DNA of 48,712 nt. Origin: Polaromonas sp. (GTDB taxonomy: Bacteria > Pseudomonadota > Gammaproteobacteria > Burkholderiales > Burkholderiaceae_C). Numbering within the stretch: position 1 is the first letter of the stretch; each line of letters begins with the position of its first letter. Below the pieces are notes generated by a model, which was given only the letters and a program-made list of their open reading frames with translations, had not been told where the DNA came from and did not search any database. The stretch is taken from contig NZ_JABBPF010000030.1 of assembly GCF_012927415.1 (NCBI RefSeq), positions 1 through 48,712 on the forward strand, in the 5' to 3' direction. The position numbers and the translations under genes are program-made. Positions 19,343-27,717 of the stretch are shown one piece after another.

Positions 19343-19432
19343 TGGCGGAAGAGGCGGGATTCGAACCCGCGGTAGGTTTAACCCTACGCACGCTTTCCAG
19401 GCGTGTGACTTAAACCGCTCATCCACCCTTCC
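19343..19432 (-). tRNA. tRNA-Ser (anticodon GGA)
   Basis: The minus strand folds as a class II tRNA. Acceptor arm GGAAGGG pairs with CCTCTTCC-side bases, and the D-arm includes GATGAGCGGTTTAAG. The anticodon loop reads CTGGAAA (anticodon GGA, serine UCC/UCU). A long variable arm and T-arm GGTTCGAATCC follow. The 3' CCA is encoded (19343-19345). The 90 nt including CCA is normal for tRNA-Ser. Confidence 0.95.
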
Positions 19433-19496
19433 GCTCAGCTCTTTATTGTAGCAGTGCCGGGAACCGGCCGAAGCCAGATGAGCGACAAATGCCTTA

Positions 19497-19883
19497 CTAG
19501 AGAACAGCGCCCTGAAATCGGTGCGCTTGCAGCTGCGCCATGGTGACAAATCCCAGCGCGCCAGCATGCGTCGACTCGAGGATGACTGGGGGGGCAAAAC
19601 CGGCGTCCATCGCCTCCAGCCATCGGCGCGCGCAGAGGCACCAGCGGTCTCCGGGTTTGAGCCCCGCAAAACGGTGTTGGGGCAGCGGTGTAACAAGGTC
19701 ATTACCGCTAGCGCAGGAAAACGTCAGGAACTCCTTTGTGACCCGTACACATACCAGATGCAAACCCCGATCAGATTCGTCGGTGTTGCAGCAGCCGTCG
19801 CGAAAATACCCGGTTAGCGGATCGTATGAGCACGGGATCAATTCGGTGCCAAGAACATTTTTTGCATTCATCGCTTTGCTCAT
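19497..19883 (-). CDS. DUF2237 family protein
   Basis: A soluble protein of 128 residues matching the DUF2237 pattern: KNVLGTELIPCSYDPLTGYFRDGCCNT, GLHLVCVRVTKEFL, GNDLVTP, GLKPGDRWCLCARRWLEA, then GFAPPVILESTH and a final ALGFVTMAQLQAH. The four or more conserved cysteines suggest metal binding or redox chemistry, but the family has no assigned function. The start may be the second methionine (MNAKN, four codons later). It sits between the tRNA and the stomatin-like gene. Confidence 0.88.
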   Translation of the reverse strand: MSKAMNAKNVLGTELIPCSYDPLTGYFRDGCCNTDESDRGLHLVCVRVTKEFLTFSCASGNDLVTPLPQHRFAGLKPGDRWCLCARRWLEAMDAGFAPPVILESTHAGALGFVTMAQLQAHRFQGAVL

Positions 19884-19907
19884 TTTTTGACTCGGGTAAA
19901 AGTGCGG

Positions 19908-20819
19908 TCATGTCCTGTTCGACTGCACCATTTTCATGACCGATGCGATCAGGGCTGACACTTCTGTCATGTTGCTCGGCACGATCAGCGTCGTCGTGGC
20001 GTCGCTCGCCACGCGGGAATAAGCTTCAACCGCCTTTTCGGCGACTTTGAGTTGCACTGCCTGTTCGCCGCCCGGCTGGCGAATTGCAGCGGCCACCAGT
20101 TCAATCGCTTTTGCATTCGCATCGGCCACGGTCATGATGGCGGCCGCCTCACCCTGCGCATTGTTGATGGCCGCGAGTTTTTCACCTTCTGATCTGGCGA
20201 TGAATGCCTCACGCTCGCCGGTAGCAATATTGATCTGTTCCTGGCGGCGGCCCTCGGAGGCGGCGATCAGTGCTCGTTTTTCGCGCTCGGCGGTAATTTG
20301 CGACTGCATGGCATGCAGAATTTCCTTCGGTGGCGTCAGGTCCTTGATTTCGTAGCGCAGGACTTTAACGCCCCAGTTCAGCGCCGCCTCGTCGATCGCC
20401 GAAACGACTTGGGCATTGATGATGTCACGCTCTTCAAAGGTCTTGTCCAGTTCCAGCTTGCCGATTACGGAGCGCAGCGAGGTCTGGGCCAGCTGCGTGA
20501 CCGCTACGATGTAATTAGACGAGCCGTAGCTTGCACGCATCGGGTCGGTCACCTGAAAATACAGGATGCCGTCGACCTGCAACTGCGTGTTGTCGCGGGT
20601 AATGCAAACCTGGCTGGGGACATCCAGCGGAATTTCCTTCAGGCTGTGCTTGTAGGCCACCCTGTCGATGAAGGGCACCAAAAAATTCAGCCCGGGCGTG
20701 AGGCTACCGTGGTATTTCCCCAGACGCTCTATCACCCAGGCGTTTTGCTGGGGCACCACCTTGATACTTCGTACGACAAAAATTGCGGCGAGGACAAGAA
20801 TGACGAGTGCTATTTCCAT
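19908..20819 (-). CDS. SPFH/band-7 (stomatin-like, QmcA type) membrane protein
   Basis: A protein of 303 residues with one N-terminal membrane helix (about 1-18) followed by an SPFH domain: VVPQQNAWVIERLGKYHGSL, FLVPFIDRVAYKHSLKE, and DLTPPKEILHAMQSQITAEREKRA leading into an Ala/Glu-rich coiled coil. These proteins form oligomeric membrane microdomain scaffolds and often modulate FtsH-type proteolysis. It is followed upstream in the same transcription direction by the NfeD protein, its usual partner. This is a classic NfeD-stomatin pair, transcribed nfeD first. Confidence 0.9.
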   Translation of the reverse strand: MEIALVILVLAAIFVVRSIKVVPQQNAWVIERLGKYHGSLTPGLNFLVPFIDRVAYKHSLKEIPLDVPSQVCITRDNTQLQVDGILYFQVTDPMRASYGSSNYIVAVTQLAQTSLRSVIGKLELDKTFEERDIINAQVVSAIDEAALNWGVKVLRYEIKDLTPPKEILHAMQSQITAEREKRALIAASEGRRQEQINIATGEREAFIARSEGEKLAAINNAQGEAAAIMTVADANAKAIELVAAAIRQPGGEQAVQLKVAEKAVEAYSRVASDATTTLIVPSNMTEVSALIASVMKMVQSNRT

Positions 20820-20899
20820 GAAATCTCCATTGATTGAACTTGAGTAATGCCGGGTGAAGTGCTTCGGATCTGTCGACCGTTCACGTCAGCTCGCTAAGC

Positions 20900-21328
20900 C
20901 TACAGCTTTTCGATCACCAAACGGTTACCCAGCATTTCCTTGATCCTAAAATTACCGGGGCTCGCCGACTCGCCCGGGTCTGCCGCAATGGCTGTCCAAT
21001 GGACACCGCGAAATTTGACGGTAGCGGTGCCGTCGGTATTCCACTTGGCGACATGAACCTCCTCGCCAATATCCAGATGGACATCCCGGTTGGCATTGGC
21101 TGGCAGCGGAGCAGGACTTTTGCCCCGATACCAGTGCCAAGCCGCGACCGAACCGCCGCCGACAGCTGCCGCGATCACCATTTGTCCAATCGGCGCCAGT
21201 CCGAGATGGGCCGCTAAAGCCCCTGCAACCAGCCCGACGGCCAGCATCAGCAGATAACAGGTGCCGGTCATCAGTTCAACCGCAACGGCGGCGCCTGCGA
21301 GCAGCCACCAGATACTTGATTCGCTCAT
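20900..21328 (-). CDS. NfeD-family membrane protein (short form)
   Basis: A protein of 142 residues with two or three membrane helices (about 5-75) and a C-terminal OB-fold-like NfeD domain (EEVHVAKWNTDGTATVKFRGVHWTA). It lacks the N-terminal ClpP-like protease domain of long NfeD proteins. ATG 21328 is chosen because AAGGAAG lies just upstream and the first helix follows at once; an upstream GTG adds a low-complexity leader. It is 80 nt upstream of the stomatin-like gene, and the two are expected to act together at the inner membrane. Confidence 0.88.
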   Translation of the reverse strand: MSESSIWWLLAGAAVAVELMTGTCYLLMLAVGLVAGALAAHLGLAPIGQMVIAAAVGGGSVAAWHWYRGKSPAPLPANANRDVHLDIGEEVHVAKWNTDGTATVKFRGVHWTAIAADPGESASPGNFRIKEMLGNRLVIEKL

Positions 21329-21497
21329 GATTCTTCCTTTTGTCGGTGATGCGCCACATTTTGGGGCTAATAGACCCTTGTGCAAGCGAGTGGACACAAT
21401 ACGTCCCTACACTTCGCAGTTTAAAGGACGCTTGCATTCATCGATTCCGGCGGCGGCGTGACCCGATCCGGCTGATACCAAGTTTTCCTCACTCCAA

Positions 21498-21564
21498 CCG
21501 TTCGGGCTCAACCTGTCTATGCCCAATGCGCGTTTTTCCATGCCCTCCGACAGGTTCAGGGCAC
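21498..21564. repeat. Interspersed inverted repeat (GACAGGTTCAG type), copy 1
   Basis: The arms CGGGCTCAACCTGTC (ending 21517) and GACAGGTTCAGGGC (21549-21562) form an imperfect inverted repeat about 30 bases apart in the nfeD/decarboxylase gap. The same GACAGGTTCAGGG core occurs at 37465-37477. The element lies 20-90 nt before the decarboxylase start. The rest of the 21329-21585 gap shows no gene I can support. Confidence 0.65.
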
Positions 21565-21585
21565 CCATGAACATCTGCACACGCC

Positions 21586-23874
21586 ATGAAATTCCGTTTT
21601 CCAATCGTCATCATTGATGAAGACTTCCGCTCTGAAAATACTTCGGGACTGGGTATTCGCGCGCTGGCGCAAGCCATAGAAAGCGAAGGATTTGAGGTGT
21701 TGGGCGTCACCGGCTATAACGATCTGTCGCAGTTTGCGCAACAGCAAAGCCGCGCCAGCGCCTTTATTTTGTCGATTGACGATGAAGAATTCACGCCGGG
21801 TCCCGATCTGGACCCGGCGGTTTTGAATCTGCGCAACTTCATCGAAGAAGTGCGTCGCAAGAATCTTGACGTACCGATTTATGTTTATGGGGAAACCAAG
21901 ACCTCGCGCCATATTCCCAACGATATCCTGCGCGAGCTCCATGGCTTCATTCACATGTTTGAAGACACCCCCGAGTTTGTGGCCCGGCACATCATTCGCG
22001 AGGCCAAAAGCTACCTCGAAGGCGTACAGCCGCCGTTTTTCAAGGCGCTGCTCGACTACGCAGAAGACGGTTCTTACTCATGGCACTGCCCGGGTCACTC
22101 GGGCGGCGTCGCCTTCCTGAAAAGCCCTGTGGGCCAGATGTACCACCAGTTCTACGGCGAGAACATGCTGCGTGCCGACGTCTGCAATGCGGTGGAAGAA
22201 CTCGGCCAGTTGCTGGACCACACCGGACCGGTGGCGGCGTCCGAGCGCAACGCCGCGCGCATCTTCAATGCAGATCATTGTTTTTTCGTCACCAACGGCA
22301 CATCGACCAGCAACAAGATGGTGTGGCACCACACCGTGGCGCCGGGCGATGTGGTGGTGGTTGACCGCAACTGCCATAAATCCATCCTGCATGCGATCAT
22401 CATGACCGGCTCGATTCCGGTGTTTCTCAAGCCGACGCGCAACCATTTCGGCATCATCGGTCCGATTCCGCAAAGCGAATTCGAACCTGACACCATACGC
22501 GCCAAAATCGCGGCAAATCCGCTGCTCAAAGATGTGGATGCCGCCACGGTCAAACCCCGGGTGCTGACGCTCACGCAGTCCACTTACGACGGCGTCATGT
22601 ACAACACCGAAACCATCAAGGGCATGCTGGACGGCTACATCGATAACCTGCATTTTGATGAAGCCTGGCTGCCGCACGCGGCCTTTCATCCGTTTTACGG
22701 CACTTACCACTCGATGGGCAAGAACCGCATCCGCCCCAAGCATGCGGTGGTGTATGCCACGCAGTCGATTCACAAACTGCTGGCCGGTATCAGCCAGGCC
22801 AGCCAAGTGCTGGTGCAGGATTCGCAAAATACCAAGCTTGACAGGCATCTCTTTAACGAGGCCTACCTGATGCACACGTCAACCTCGCCGCAATACAGCA
22901 TCATTGCCAGCTGTGACGTAGCCGCCGCCATGATGGAGCCGCCTGGCGGCACGGCGCTAGTCGAGGAAAGCATTGTCGAGTCGCTCGATTTTCGTCGCGC
23001 CATGCGCAAGATTGCCGAAGAATACGAAACCGACTGGTGGTTCAAGGTCTGGGGACCGGAAAAGCTGGTGGAAGAGGGCATTGGTCTTGCCAAGGACTGG
23101 ATTATCAAGGGCGAGTCGCGCAGCGCCAAAACAGCAAAAAACGGTGCCAACAACTGGCATGGATTTGGCCAGATGGCAACCGGCTTCAACATGCTGGACC
23201 CAATCAAGTCGACCAACGTCACGCCGGGTCTGGACCTGAACGGCAAGTTCGCCAAAACCGGCATTCCGGCCAGCATCGTGACCAAATTTCTGGCCGAGCA
23301 TGGCGTGATTGTCGAAAAAACCGGCCTTTACAGCTTTTTTATCCTGTTCACCATCGGTATTACCAAGGGCCGCTGGAACACGCTGCTGACGGCGCTGCAG
23401 CAATTCAAGGACGATTACGACAAAAACCAGCCCATGTGGCGCATCCTGCCTGAGTTTTGCCAGAAGTTTCCGAAATATGAGCGCATGGGCCTGGCCGATT
23501 TGTGCCAGCACATTCACGCCCTCTATGCGAAGTACGATATTGCCCGCTTGACGACCGACGTGTATTTGAGCGACCTGACACCGGCCATGAAGCCCAGCGA
23601 TGCGTTTGCGCATATTGCCCACCGCACGACGGAGCGGGTTGAAATCGATCATCTGGAAGGCCGGATTACGGTTGGACTGGTGACGCCTTACCCGCCGGGT
23701 ATTCCATTGCTGATTCCGGGCGAGGTCTTTAATCGGAAGATCGTCGATTACCTTAAGTTTTCGCGCGAATTCAACTCGCAGTGCCCGGGATTCGAGACGG
23801 ACATCCACGGCCTCGTGGCACAGGAGGATGCCAAAGGGAAAATCCGTTACTACGCGGACTGCGTCAGGAAATAG
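21586..23874 (+). CDS. Biodegradative-type Arg/Lys/Orn decarboxylase (AdiA-like)
   Basis: A PLP enzyme of 762 residues in the large fold-type I decarboxylase family. It has an N-terminal response-regulator-like wing domain (about 1-130), a PLP core with GHSGG, FVTNGTSTSNK, LTQSTYDGVMYN and the cofactor lysine in QSIHKLLAG (Lys397), and a C-terminal domain. Overall features resemble biodegradative arginine decarboxylase; ornithine or lysine as substrate cannot be excluded. It would yield polyamine precursors and consume protons. No antiporter gene (AdiC type) is adjacent, so a role in polyamine synthesis is at least as likely as acid resistance. Confidence 0.88.
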   Translation: MKFRFPIVIIDEDFRSENTSGLGIRALAQAIESEGFEVLGVTGYNDLSQFAQQQSRASAFILSIDDEEFTPGPDLDPAVLNLRNFIEEVRRKNLDVPIYVYGETKTSRHIPNDILRELHGFIHMFEDTPEFVARHIIREAKSYLEGVQPPFFKALLDYAEDGSYSWHCPGHSGGVAFLKSPVGQMYHQFYGENMLRADVCNAVEELGQLLDHTGPVAASERNAARIFNADHCFFVTNGTSTSNKMVWHHTVAPGDVVVVDRNCHKSILHAIIMTGSIPVFLKPTRNHFGIIGPIPQSEFEPDTIRAKIAANPLLKDVDAATVKPRVLTLTQSTYDGVMYNTETIKGMLDGYIDNLHFDEAWLPHAAFHPFYGTYHSMGKNRIRPKHAVVYATQSIHKLLAGISQASQVLVQDSQNTKLDRHLFNEAYLMHTSTSPQYSIIASCDVAAAMMEPPGGTALVEESIVESLDFRRAMRKIAEEYETDWWFKVWGPEKLVEEGIGLAKDWIIKGESRSAKTAKNGANNWHGFGQMATGFNMLDPIKSTNVTPGLDLNGKFAKTGIPASIVTKFLAEHGVIVEKTGLYSFFILFTIGITKGRWNTLLTALQQFKDDYDKNQPMWRILPEFCQKFPKYERMGLADLCQHIHALYAKYDIARLTTDVYLSDLTPAMKPSDAFAHIAHRTTERVEIDHLEGRITVGLVTPYPPGIPLLIPGEVFNRKIVDYLKFSREFNSQCPGFETDIHGLVAQEDAKGKIRYYADCVRK

Positions 23875-23911
23875 CAGGCAGGCCGGGTGTCAGGGCCGGC
23901 CGTCGAGAAGC

Positions 23912-24790
23912 TTAATCTTCGCGTACCCGCATGAAGCTGGCAAAGCGCGGGATGCCGCTGTCATTCAAGCCTCTGAACCGGTAAGTAACAGTGGTTCCCA
24001 CGATTGGTGGATTTTGCCGCTGGGCGTCAGTGAAACCGGTACCCAGTTTGAAACGCTGGGCTGGCATGCCCTCAAGCGCAGGCATTTCAACCAGCAACGC
24101 GCCCAGCTTGCCCTCGTATTTGCCCTTGCCCGGAAGTTGCGCGATGACCCGGGCCTCGGCGTCCTCATGGGTTTTGAACTTGAGCAAGTCGTCCGTGCGC
24201 TGCCCCTTGTACAGGGAAGCACCCCGATGCAGCATCAAGCCCTCGCCACCATTTTTTACAGTTTTAGCCAGCATGGCCTGCAGAGCCTGATGGCTGGCCA
24301 GCTTAGATTGCGTCACCGCTTGCACCCAGGGCTGGTCAATCTGGCTTACCAGGCCATTCAGCACCGGAATCCGCTCGGTGAAGGGTCCGCCTTGTGCGGG
24401 CAGGTCAAAAACCATGAAGCGCATGGCTCGCCAGGCTGCATCGTCGGGCGTTTGCTGGCGCACAGTGGAAACAGCCTTGGCGAACTGGCCGCGGCCGGCC
24501 CAAAGCTCGCCATCCATCGGCACTTTGGGCAAGGCTGCCGTGAACCAGGCGGGCGCCGCTACGCGCTCACCACCACGGGTCCATAGCGCCTCGCCGTCCC
24601 AGTAGCCGCGCACACCATCGTATTTTTCACTGACCCAGTAGTCTGCAAGACCGATGCCAGGGCGATACACATTAGCCAGCATCAACGAGGGCGGTGTGCG
24701 TGAAAGCGCCACCGGCGCGGCGGCCACTGCGAGCAGCGGCGACCCTGCAAGACCCAGGCCGATCAGGGACAGAAATGAACGTCGGAGCAT
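23912..24790 (-). CDS. Exported ATP-dependent DNA ligase (LigE type)
   Basis: A minimal ATP-dependent DNA ligase of 292 residues. Motif I is KYDGVRG (Lys56, adenylated residue). Motif III-like FMVFDLP, motif IV EGLMLH and motif V LLKFKT are followed by a short OB domain. No extra DNA-binding domains are present, as in LigE. The N-terminus MLRRSFLSLIGLGLAG with a cleavage region near AVAAA (about 21-25) is a signal peptide, and RRSFLSL resembles a twin-arginine motif. LigE proteins are predicted periplasmic and have been linked to DNA uptake or extracellular DNA. It is convergent with the decarboxylase. Confidence 0.88.
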   Translation of the reverse strand: MLRRSFLSLIGLGLAGSPLLAVAAAPVALSRTPPSLMLANVYRPGIGLADYWVSEKYDGVRGYWDGEALWTRGGERVAAPAWFTAALPKVPMDGELWAGRGQFAKAVSTVRQQTPDDAAWRAMRFMVFDLPAQGGPFTERIPVLNGLVSQIDQPWVQAVTQSKLASHQALQAMLAKTVKNGGEGLMLHRGASLYKGQRTDDLLKFKTHEDAEARVIAQLPGKGKYEGKLGALLVEMPALEGMPAQRFKLGTGFTDAQRQNPPIVGTTVTYRFRGLNDSGIPRFASFMRVRED

Positions 24791-24808
24791 CTTGGATTAT
24801 TTCTTTAT

Positions 24809-24849
24809 GCTATTATAAATATAGCGAACTATAGCCGTAAAGCCTGGAC
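24809..24849 (-). repeat. 41-nt interspersed element, copy 5 (intergenic)
   Basis: Read on the minus strand it runs GTCCA, then ACGGCTA at element positions 12-18, GCTAT at 25-29 and ends TAGC. It has the same 41-nt length and block positions as the four intragenic copies. It occupies much of the gap between fabI and the ligase gene, just upstream of the ligase start, and is strikingly AT-rich at its 3' part. GCTAT and ATAGC form a perfect 5-bp stem here. Confidence 0.68.
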
Positions 24850-24871
24850 CTGAGGCGCTTTCAGCCTCAAA

Positions 24872-25669
24872 TCAGGCGACTGATTCGCTGTCGCGGCTGG
24901 CGCCGGCCGTGCTGTTGAAGCCGCAGTCCACAAAAGTGATTTCAGCCGTCACGCCCGAAGCCAGATCGCTCAACAAAAATGCAGCCACATTGCCTACATC
25001 TTCAATCGTCACATTGCGGCGCATGGGCGAGGCCGCTGCCACCATGCCCAGCAGCTTGCCAAAATCCTTGATGCCACTGGCCGCCAGCGTTTTGATCGGA
25101 CCAGCGCTCAGACCGTTAACGCGCATGCCTCTGGGCCCCAGTGATTCCGCGAGGTAGCGCACCGACGATTCCAGGCTGGCCTTGGCTAGGCCCATGGTGT
25201 TGTAGTGTGGAATGATACGCTCGGCGCCCAGGTAAGTGAGCGTCAACACGGCTGACTTGGGATTGAGGTAGGGCAGGGCGGCCTTGGTCATGGCCGGAAA
25301 GCTGTAAGCGCTGATCTCATGGGCAATCCTGAAGTTTTCGCGCGACAAGCCATCCAGAAAGTCGCCGGCAATCGCCTCGCGCGGCGCGTAACCGATGCTG
25401 TGGACAAAACCGTCGAATGTCGGCCAGGTTTGCGCCAAGTCGGCAAACAGCTTGTCAATCTGCTCGTCGGAGCCGACGTCGCAGTCAAAAATCAGGCTGG
25501 AGTTGAAGTCCGCGGCGAATTCGGTGATCCGGTCCCTGAAACGTTCACCCACGTAGCTGAAGGCCAGTTCGGCACCCTGTGCATGGCAGGCCTCGGCAAT
25601 GCCGTAGGCAATGGACCGCTTGGACAAAACGCCCGTGATCAACAATTTTTTGCCAGCGAGAAAACCCAT
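24872..25669 (-). CDS. fabI: Enoyl-ACP reductase (NADH) FabI
   Basis: A short-chain dehydrogenase-type enoyl-acyl-carrier-protein reductase of 265 residues completing each round of fatty-acid elongation. Seen: N-terminal [19 protein letters not shown] (divergent nucleotide-binding loop typical of FabI), HSIGYAPRE, the catalytic Tyr-x6-Lys in [13 protein letters not shown], and [13 protein letters not shown]. Length matches the usual ~260. It diverges from yejA. FabI is the target of triclosan and isoniazid-like inhibitors. Confidence 0.95.
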   Translation of the reverse strand: MGFLAGKKLLITGVLSKRSIAYGIAEACHAQGAELAFSYVGERFRDRITEFAADFNSSLIFDCDVGSDEQIDKLFADLAQTWPTFDGFVHSIGYAPREAIAGDFLDGLSRENFRIAHEISAYSFPAMTKAALPYLNPKSAVLTLTYLGAERIIPHYNTMGLAKASLESSVRYLAESLGPRGMRVNGLSAGPIKTLAASGIKDFGKLLGMVAAASPMRRNVTIEDVGNVAAFLLSDLASGVTAEITFVDCGFNSTAGASRDSESVA

Positions 25670-25724
25670 TTATGTGCTCCAGTGTGTGCGTGTGATCCGG
25701 CAAGCAGCCTTGCAGCGGCTTGCG

Positions 25725-25740
25725 GCTTAATCCGTTAAGC
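25725..25740. promoter_or_regulatory. Palindrome in the fabI/yejA divergent region
   Basis: A perfect 6-bp inverted repeat GCTTAA (25725-25730) / TTAAGC (25735-25740) with a 4-base spacer lies between the divergent fabI and yejA starts. It could be an operator or a small hairpin; the evidence is positional only. Confidence 0.3.
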
Positions 25741-25778
25741 GCAAAAATTTGCCAGTTTAAGTAGTGCAGAATTGTCGC

Positions 25779-27605
25779 ATGCGGGATTTGCCTTTTTTTC
25801 GAGCTTTGATGATGGTCTGGTGGGCGTGTTTTACCCCGGCAAGCTGGGCCGCTCATGCTTATGCCCAGTTTGGTGATATCAAATATCCGGCCGGCTTTAC
25901 GCATTTCGAGTATGTGAACCCAGCTGCCCCCAAAGGCGGCGAGATCCGCATGGTGCCGCCGACCCGGCCCACCAATTTTGACAAGTTCAATCCCTTTACC
26001 CTGCGCGGGACTGCGCCTTATGGCTTGGGCATTTTGTTGATTGAAAGCCTGCTGACCGGGAACCTGGAAGAGCCGACCACCGCCTACGGACTGCTGGCCG
26101 ACGATGTCACCGTCGCTGCCGACAGGCTCTCGGCGACTTTTCACCTCAACGACAAGGCGCGTTTCCACAATGGTGCGCCTGTGCTGGCGGCCGATGTGCT
26201 GCATTCCTACAGCCAACTCACCAGCAAATTCGCCGCGCCGCAATACCGCACAATTTACGCCGAGGTAAAAGCCGTCACCGTGTTGTCCGAGCGGGTGGTG
26301 CGCTTTGATTTTCTGACGCCCAACCCCGAACTGCCGCTGGTTGTCGGCGGCATGCCGGTGTTCAGCCGGGCCTGGGGGAGGGAAGGGGGTAAAGCCGACG
26401 GCCAAGTCAAGTCCTTTGACAAGATCGTGTCTGAAATTCCCGTAGGTTCGGGACCGTACAAGGTGGCCAGTCCGGCGATGGGACGCGACATCACCTATGC
26501 GCGTGACCCGGACTATTGGGCCGCCGCGCTGCCCAGCCGCAGGGGGCAGTTCAATTTTGACCGCATCAGCTTCAAGATTTATCTCGATGAAACCTCGCGC
26601 TTCGAGGGGCTGAAAGCGGGAGAGTATGACTTCCTGCGCGAGTTCATATCGCGCAACTGGGCGCGCCAGTACACCGGCAAACAGTTCAGCTCGGGCGAGC
26701 TGCTCAAGCGCGCGTTCGAAAACCGCAACCCTGGCGACTTTCAGGGCTATGTATTTAACCTGCGCCGCGCCAAATTTCAGGATGCGCGGGTACGCCAGGC
26801 AATTGGCCTGGCGCTGGATTTCGAGTGGATGAACCGTCAACTGTTTTACGGCCTTTACAAGCGCGTCAATGGTTATTTTCCCAATAGCGAGTTTCATGCC
26901 GAGGGCTTGCCCAAGCCAGATGAAATGGCACTGCTCGAACCCCTGCGCGGCAAGCTGAAATCCGCCGTGTTCGGTCCCGTACCGCTGTCGCCGAGCACGA
27001 CACCACCCGGCAGTCTGCGCGCCAATCTGCGGCAGGCCCAGGCATTGCTGCGTGAGGCTGGCTGGACATACCGCGACGGCGCGCTGCGCAATGCCCAGGG
27101 CGAAGCTTTCACAATGGAGTTTTTGAACGATCAGCCCTCGCTGGTGCGAATCGTCGGGCCGTTCCAGAAGGCATTGGAAAAGCTGGGCATCACCATGACT
27201 TACCGCATTGTCGATTTCTCATTGAGCAAGCAGAAGTTGGACGCCTTTGATTTTGATGTCACGACCCTGCGTCTGCCCGGTTCCACGGCACCGGGTGGAG
27301 AACTGTTGGAATTGTTTGGCTCCAGAGCCGCGGCAACGCCGGGTTCCTCCAATGTCTGGGGGCTTGCCGATCCGGCGGTCGACGCGTTGCTGCAAAAGAT
27401 CGTGACTGCCAGAACCCGGCCCGAGCTCAGTGCAGCCATGCGGGCGCTCGACCGGGTGCTGACCAACGGTTATTACTCGGTGCCCCAGTATTACGGCGAC
27501 GAATTTTTTATTGGCTACCGGCCAAGCCGTTTCGTTCTGCCGGCCACCATTCCCCCGTATTACCAGCCAGACACTTGGGCCATGAGCACTTGGTGGAGCA
27601 AATGA
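25779..27605 (+). CDS. yejA: Peptide ABC transporter periplasmic binding protein, YejA type
   Basis: A family 5 solute-binding protein of 608 residues with an N-terminal signal peptide (MRDLPFFRALMMVWWACF...AAHA). It shows YejA-like sequence: HAYAQFGDIKYPAGFTHFEYVNP, KGGEIR, LLTGNLEEPTTAYGLLADDV, and WGLADPAVDALL. The family binds oligopeptides and, in some species, microcin C-like compounds for import. It heads a full set followed by yejB, yejE and yejF. The start at ATG 25779 is favoured over a GTG five codons upstream. Its TGA stop (27603-27605) is the first bases of a repeat element. Confidence 0.9.
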   Translation: MRDLPFFRALMMVWWACFTPASWAAHAYAQFGDIKYPAGFTHFEYVNPAAPKGGEIRMVPPTRPTNFDKFNPFTLRGTAPYGLGILLIESLLTGNLEEPTTAYGLLADDVTVAADRLSATFHLNDKARFHNGAPVLAADVLHSYSQLTSKFAAPQYRTIYAEVKAVTVLSERVVRFDFLTPNPELPLVVGGMPVFSRAWGREGGKADGQVKSFDKIVSEIPVGSGPYKVASPAMGRDITYARDPDYWAAALPSRRGQFNFDRISFKIYLDETSRFEGLKAGEYDFLREFISRNWARQYTGKQFSSGELLKRAFENRNPGDFQGYVFNLRRAKFQDARVRQAIGLALDFEWMNRQLFYGLYKRVNGYFPNSEFHAEGLPKPDEMALLEPLRGKLKSAVFGPVPLSPSTTPPGSLRANLRQAQALLREAGWTYRDGALRNAQGEAFTMEFLNDQPSLVRIVGPFQKALEKLGITMTYRIVDFSLSKQKLDAFDFDVTTLRLPGSTAPGGELLELFGSRAAATPGSSNVWGLADPAVDALLQKIVTARTRPELSAAMRALDRVLTNGYYSVPQYYGDEFFIGYRPSRFVLPATIPPYYQPDTWAMSTWWSK

Positions 27606-27695
27606 CCTCCACGCTTGTCACTTCGTGTCCTGCGCTGCCTCACGAGGGGGCGGGCCTTGCTTGGGACGGCCCTGCGCTGCGGCCTGCCTCCCTAT
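27604..27695 (+). repeat. GC-rich junction repeat, copy A (yejA/yejB)
   Basis: Starts at the yejA stop as TGACCTCCACGCTTGTC, continues with a CTGCGCTGCC block and a G-rich GAGGGGGCGGGCC block. It resembles the sequences following yejE (29900) and typA (40433). It fills most of the 112-nt gap before yejB. Confidence 0.6.
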
Positions 27696-27717
27696 TATCG
27701 AAACGGAAGGTTTGACC

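Noticed and set aside
25545-26897. A 450-codon open frame on the minus strand
   Set aside because: Antisense to yejA and overlapping fabI's start; composition has no recognisable domain.
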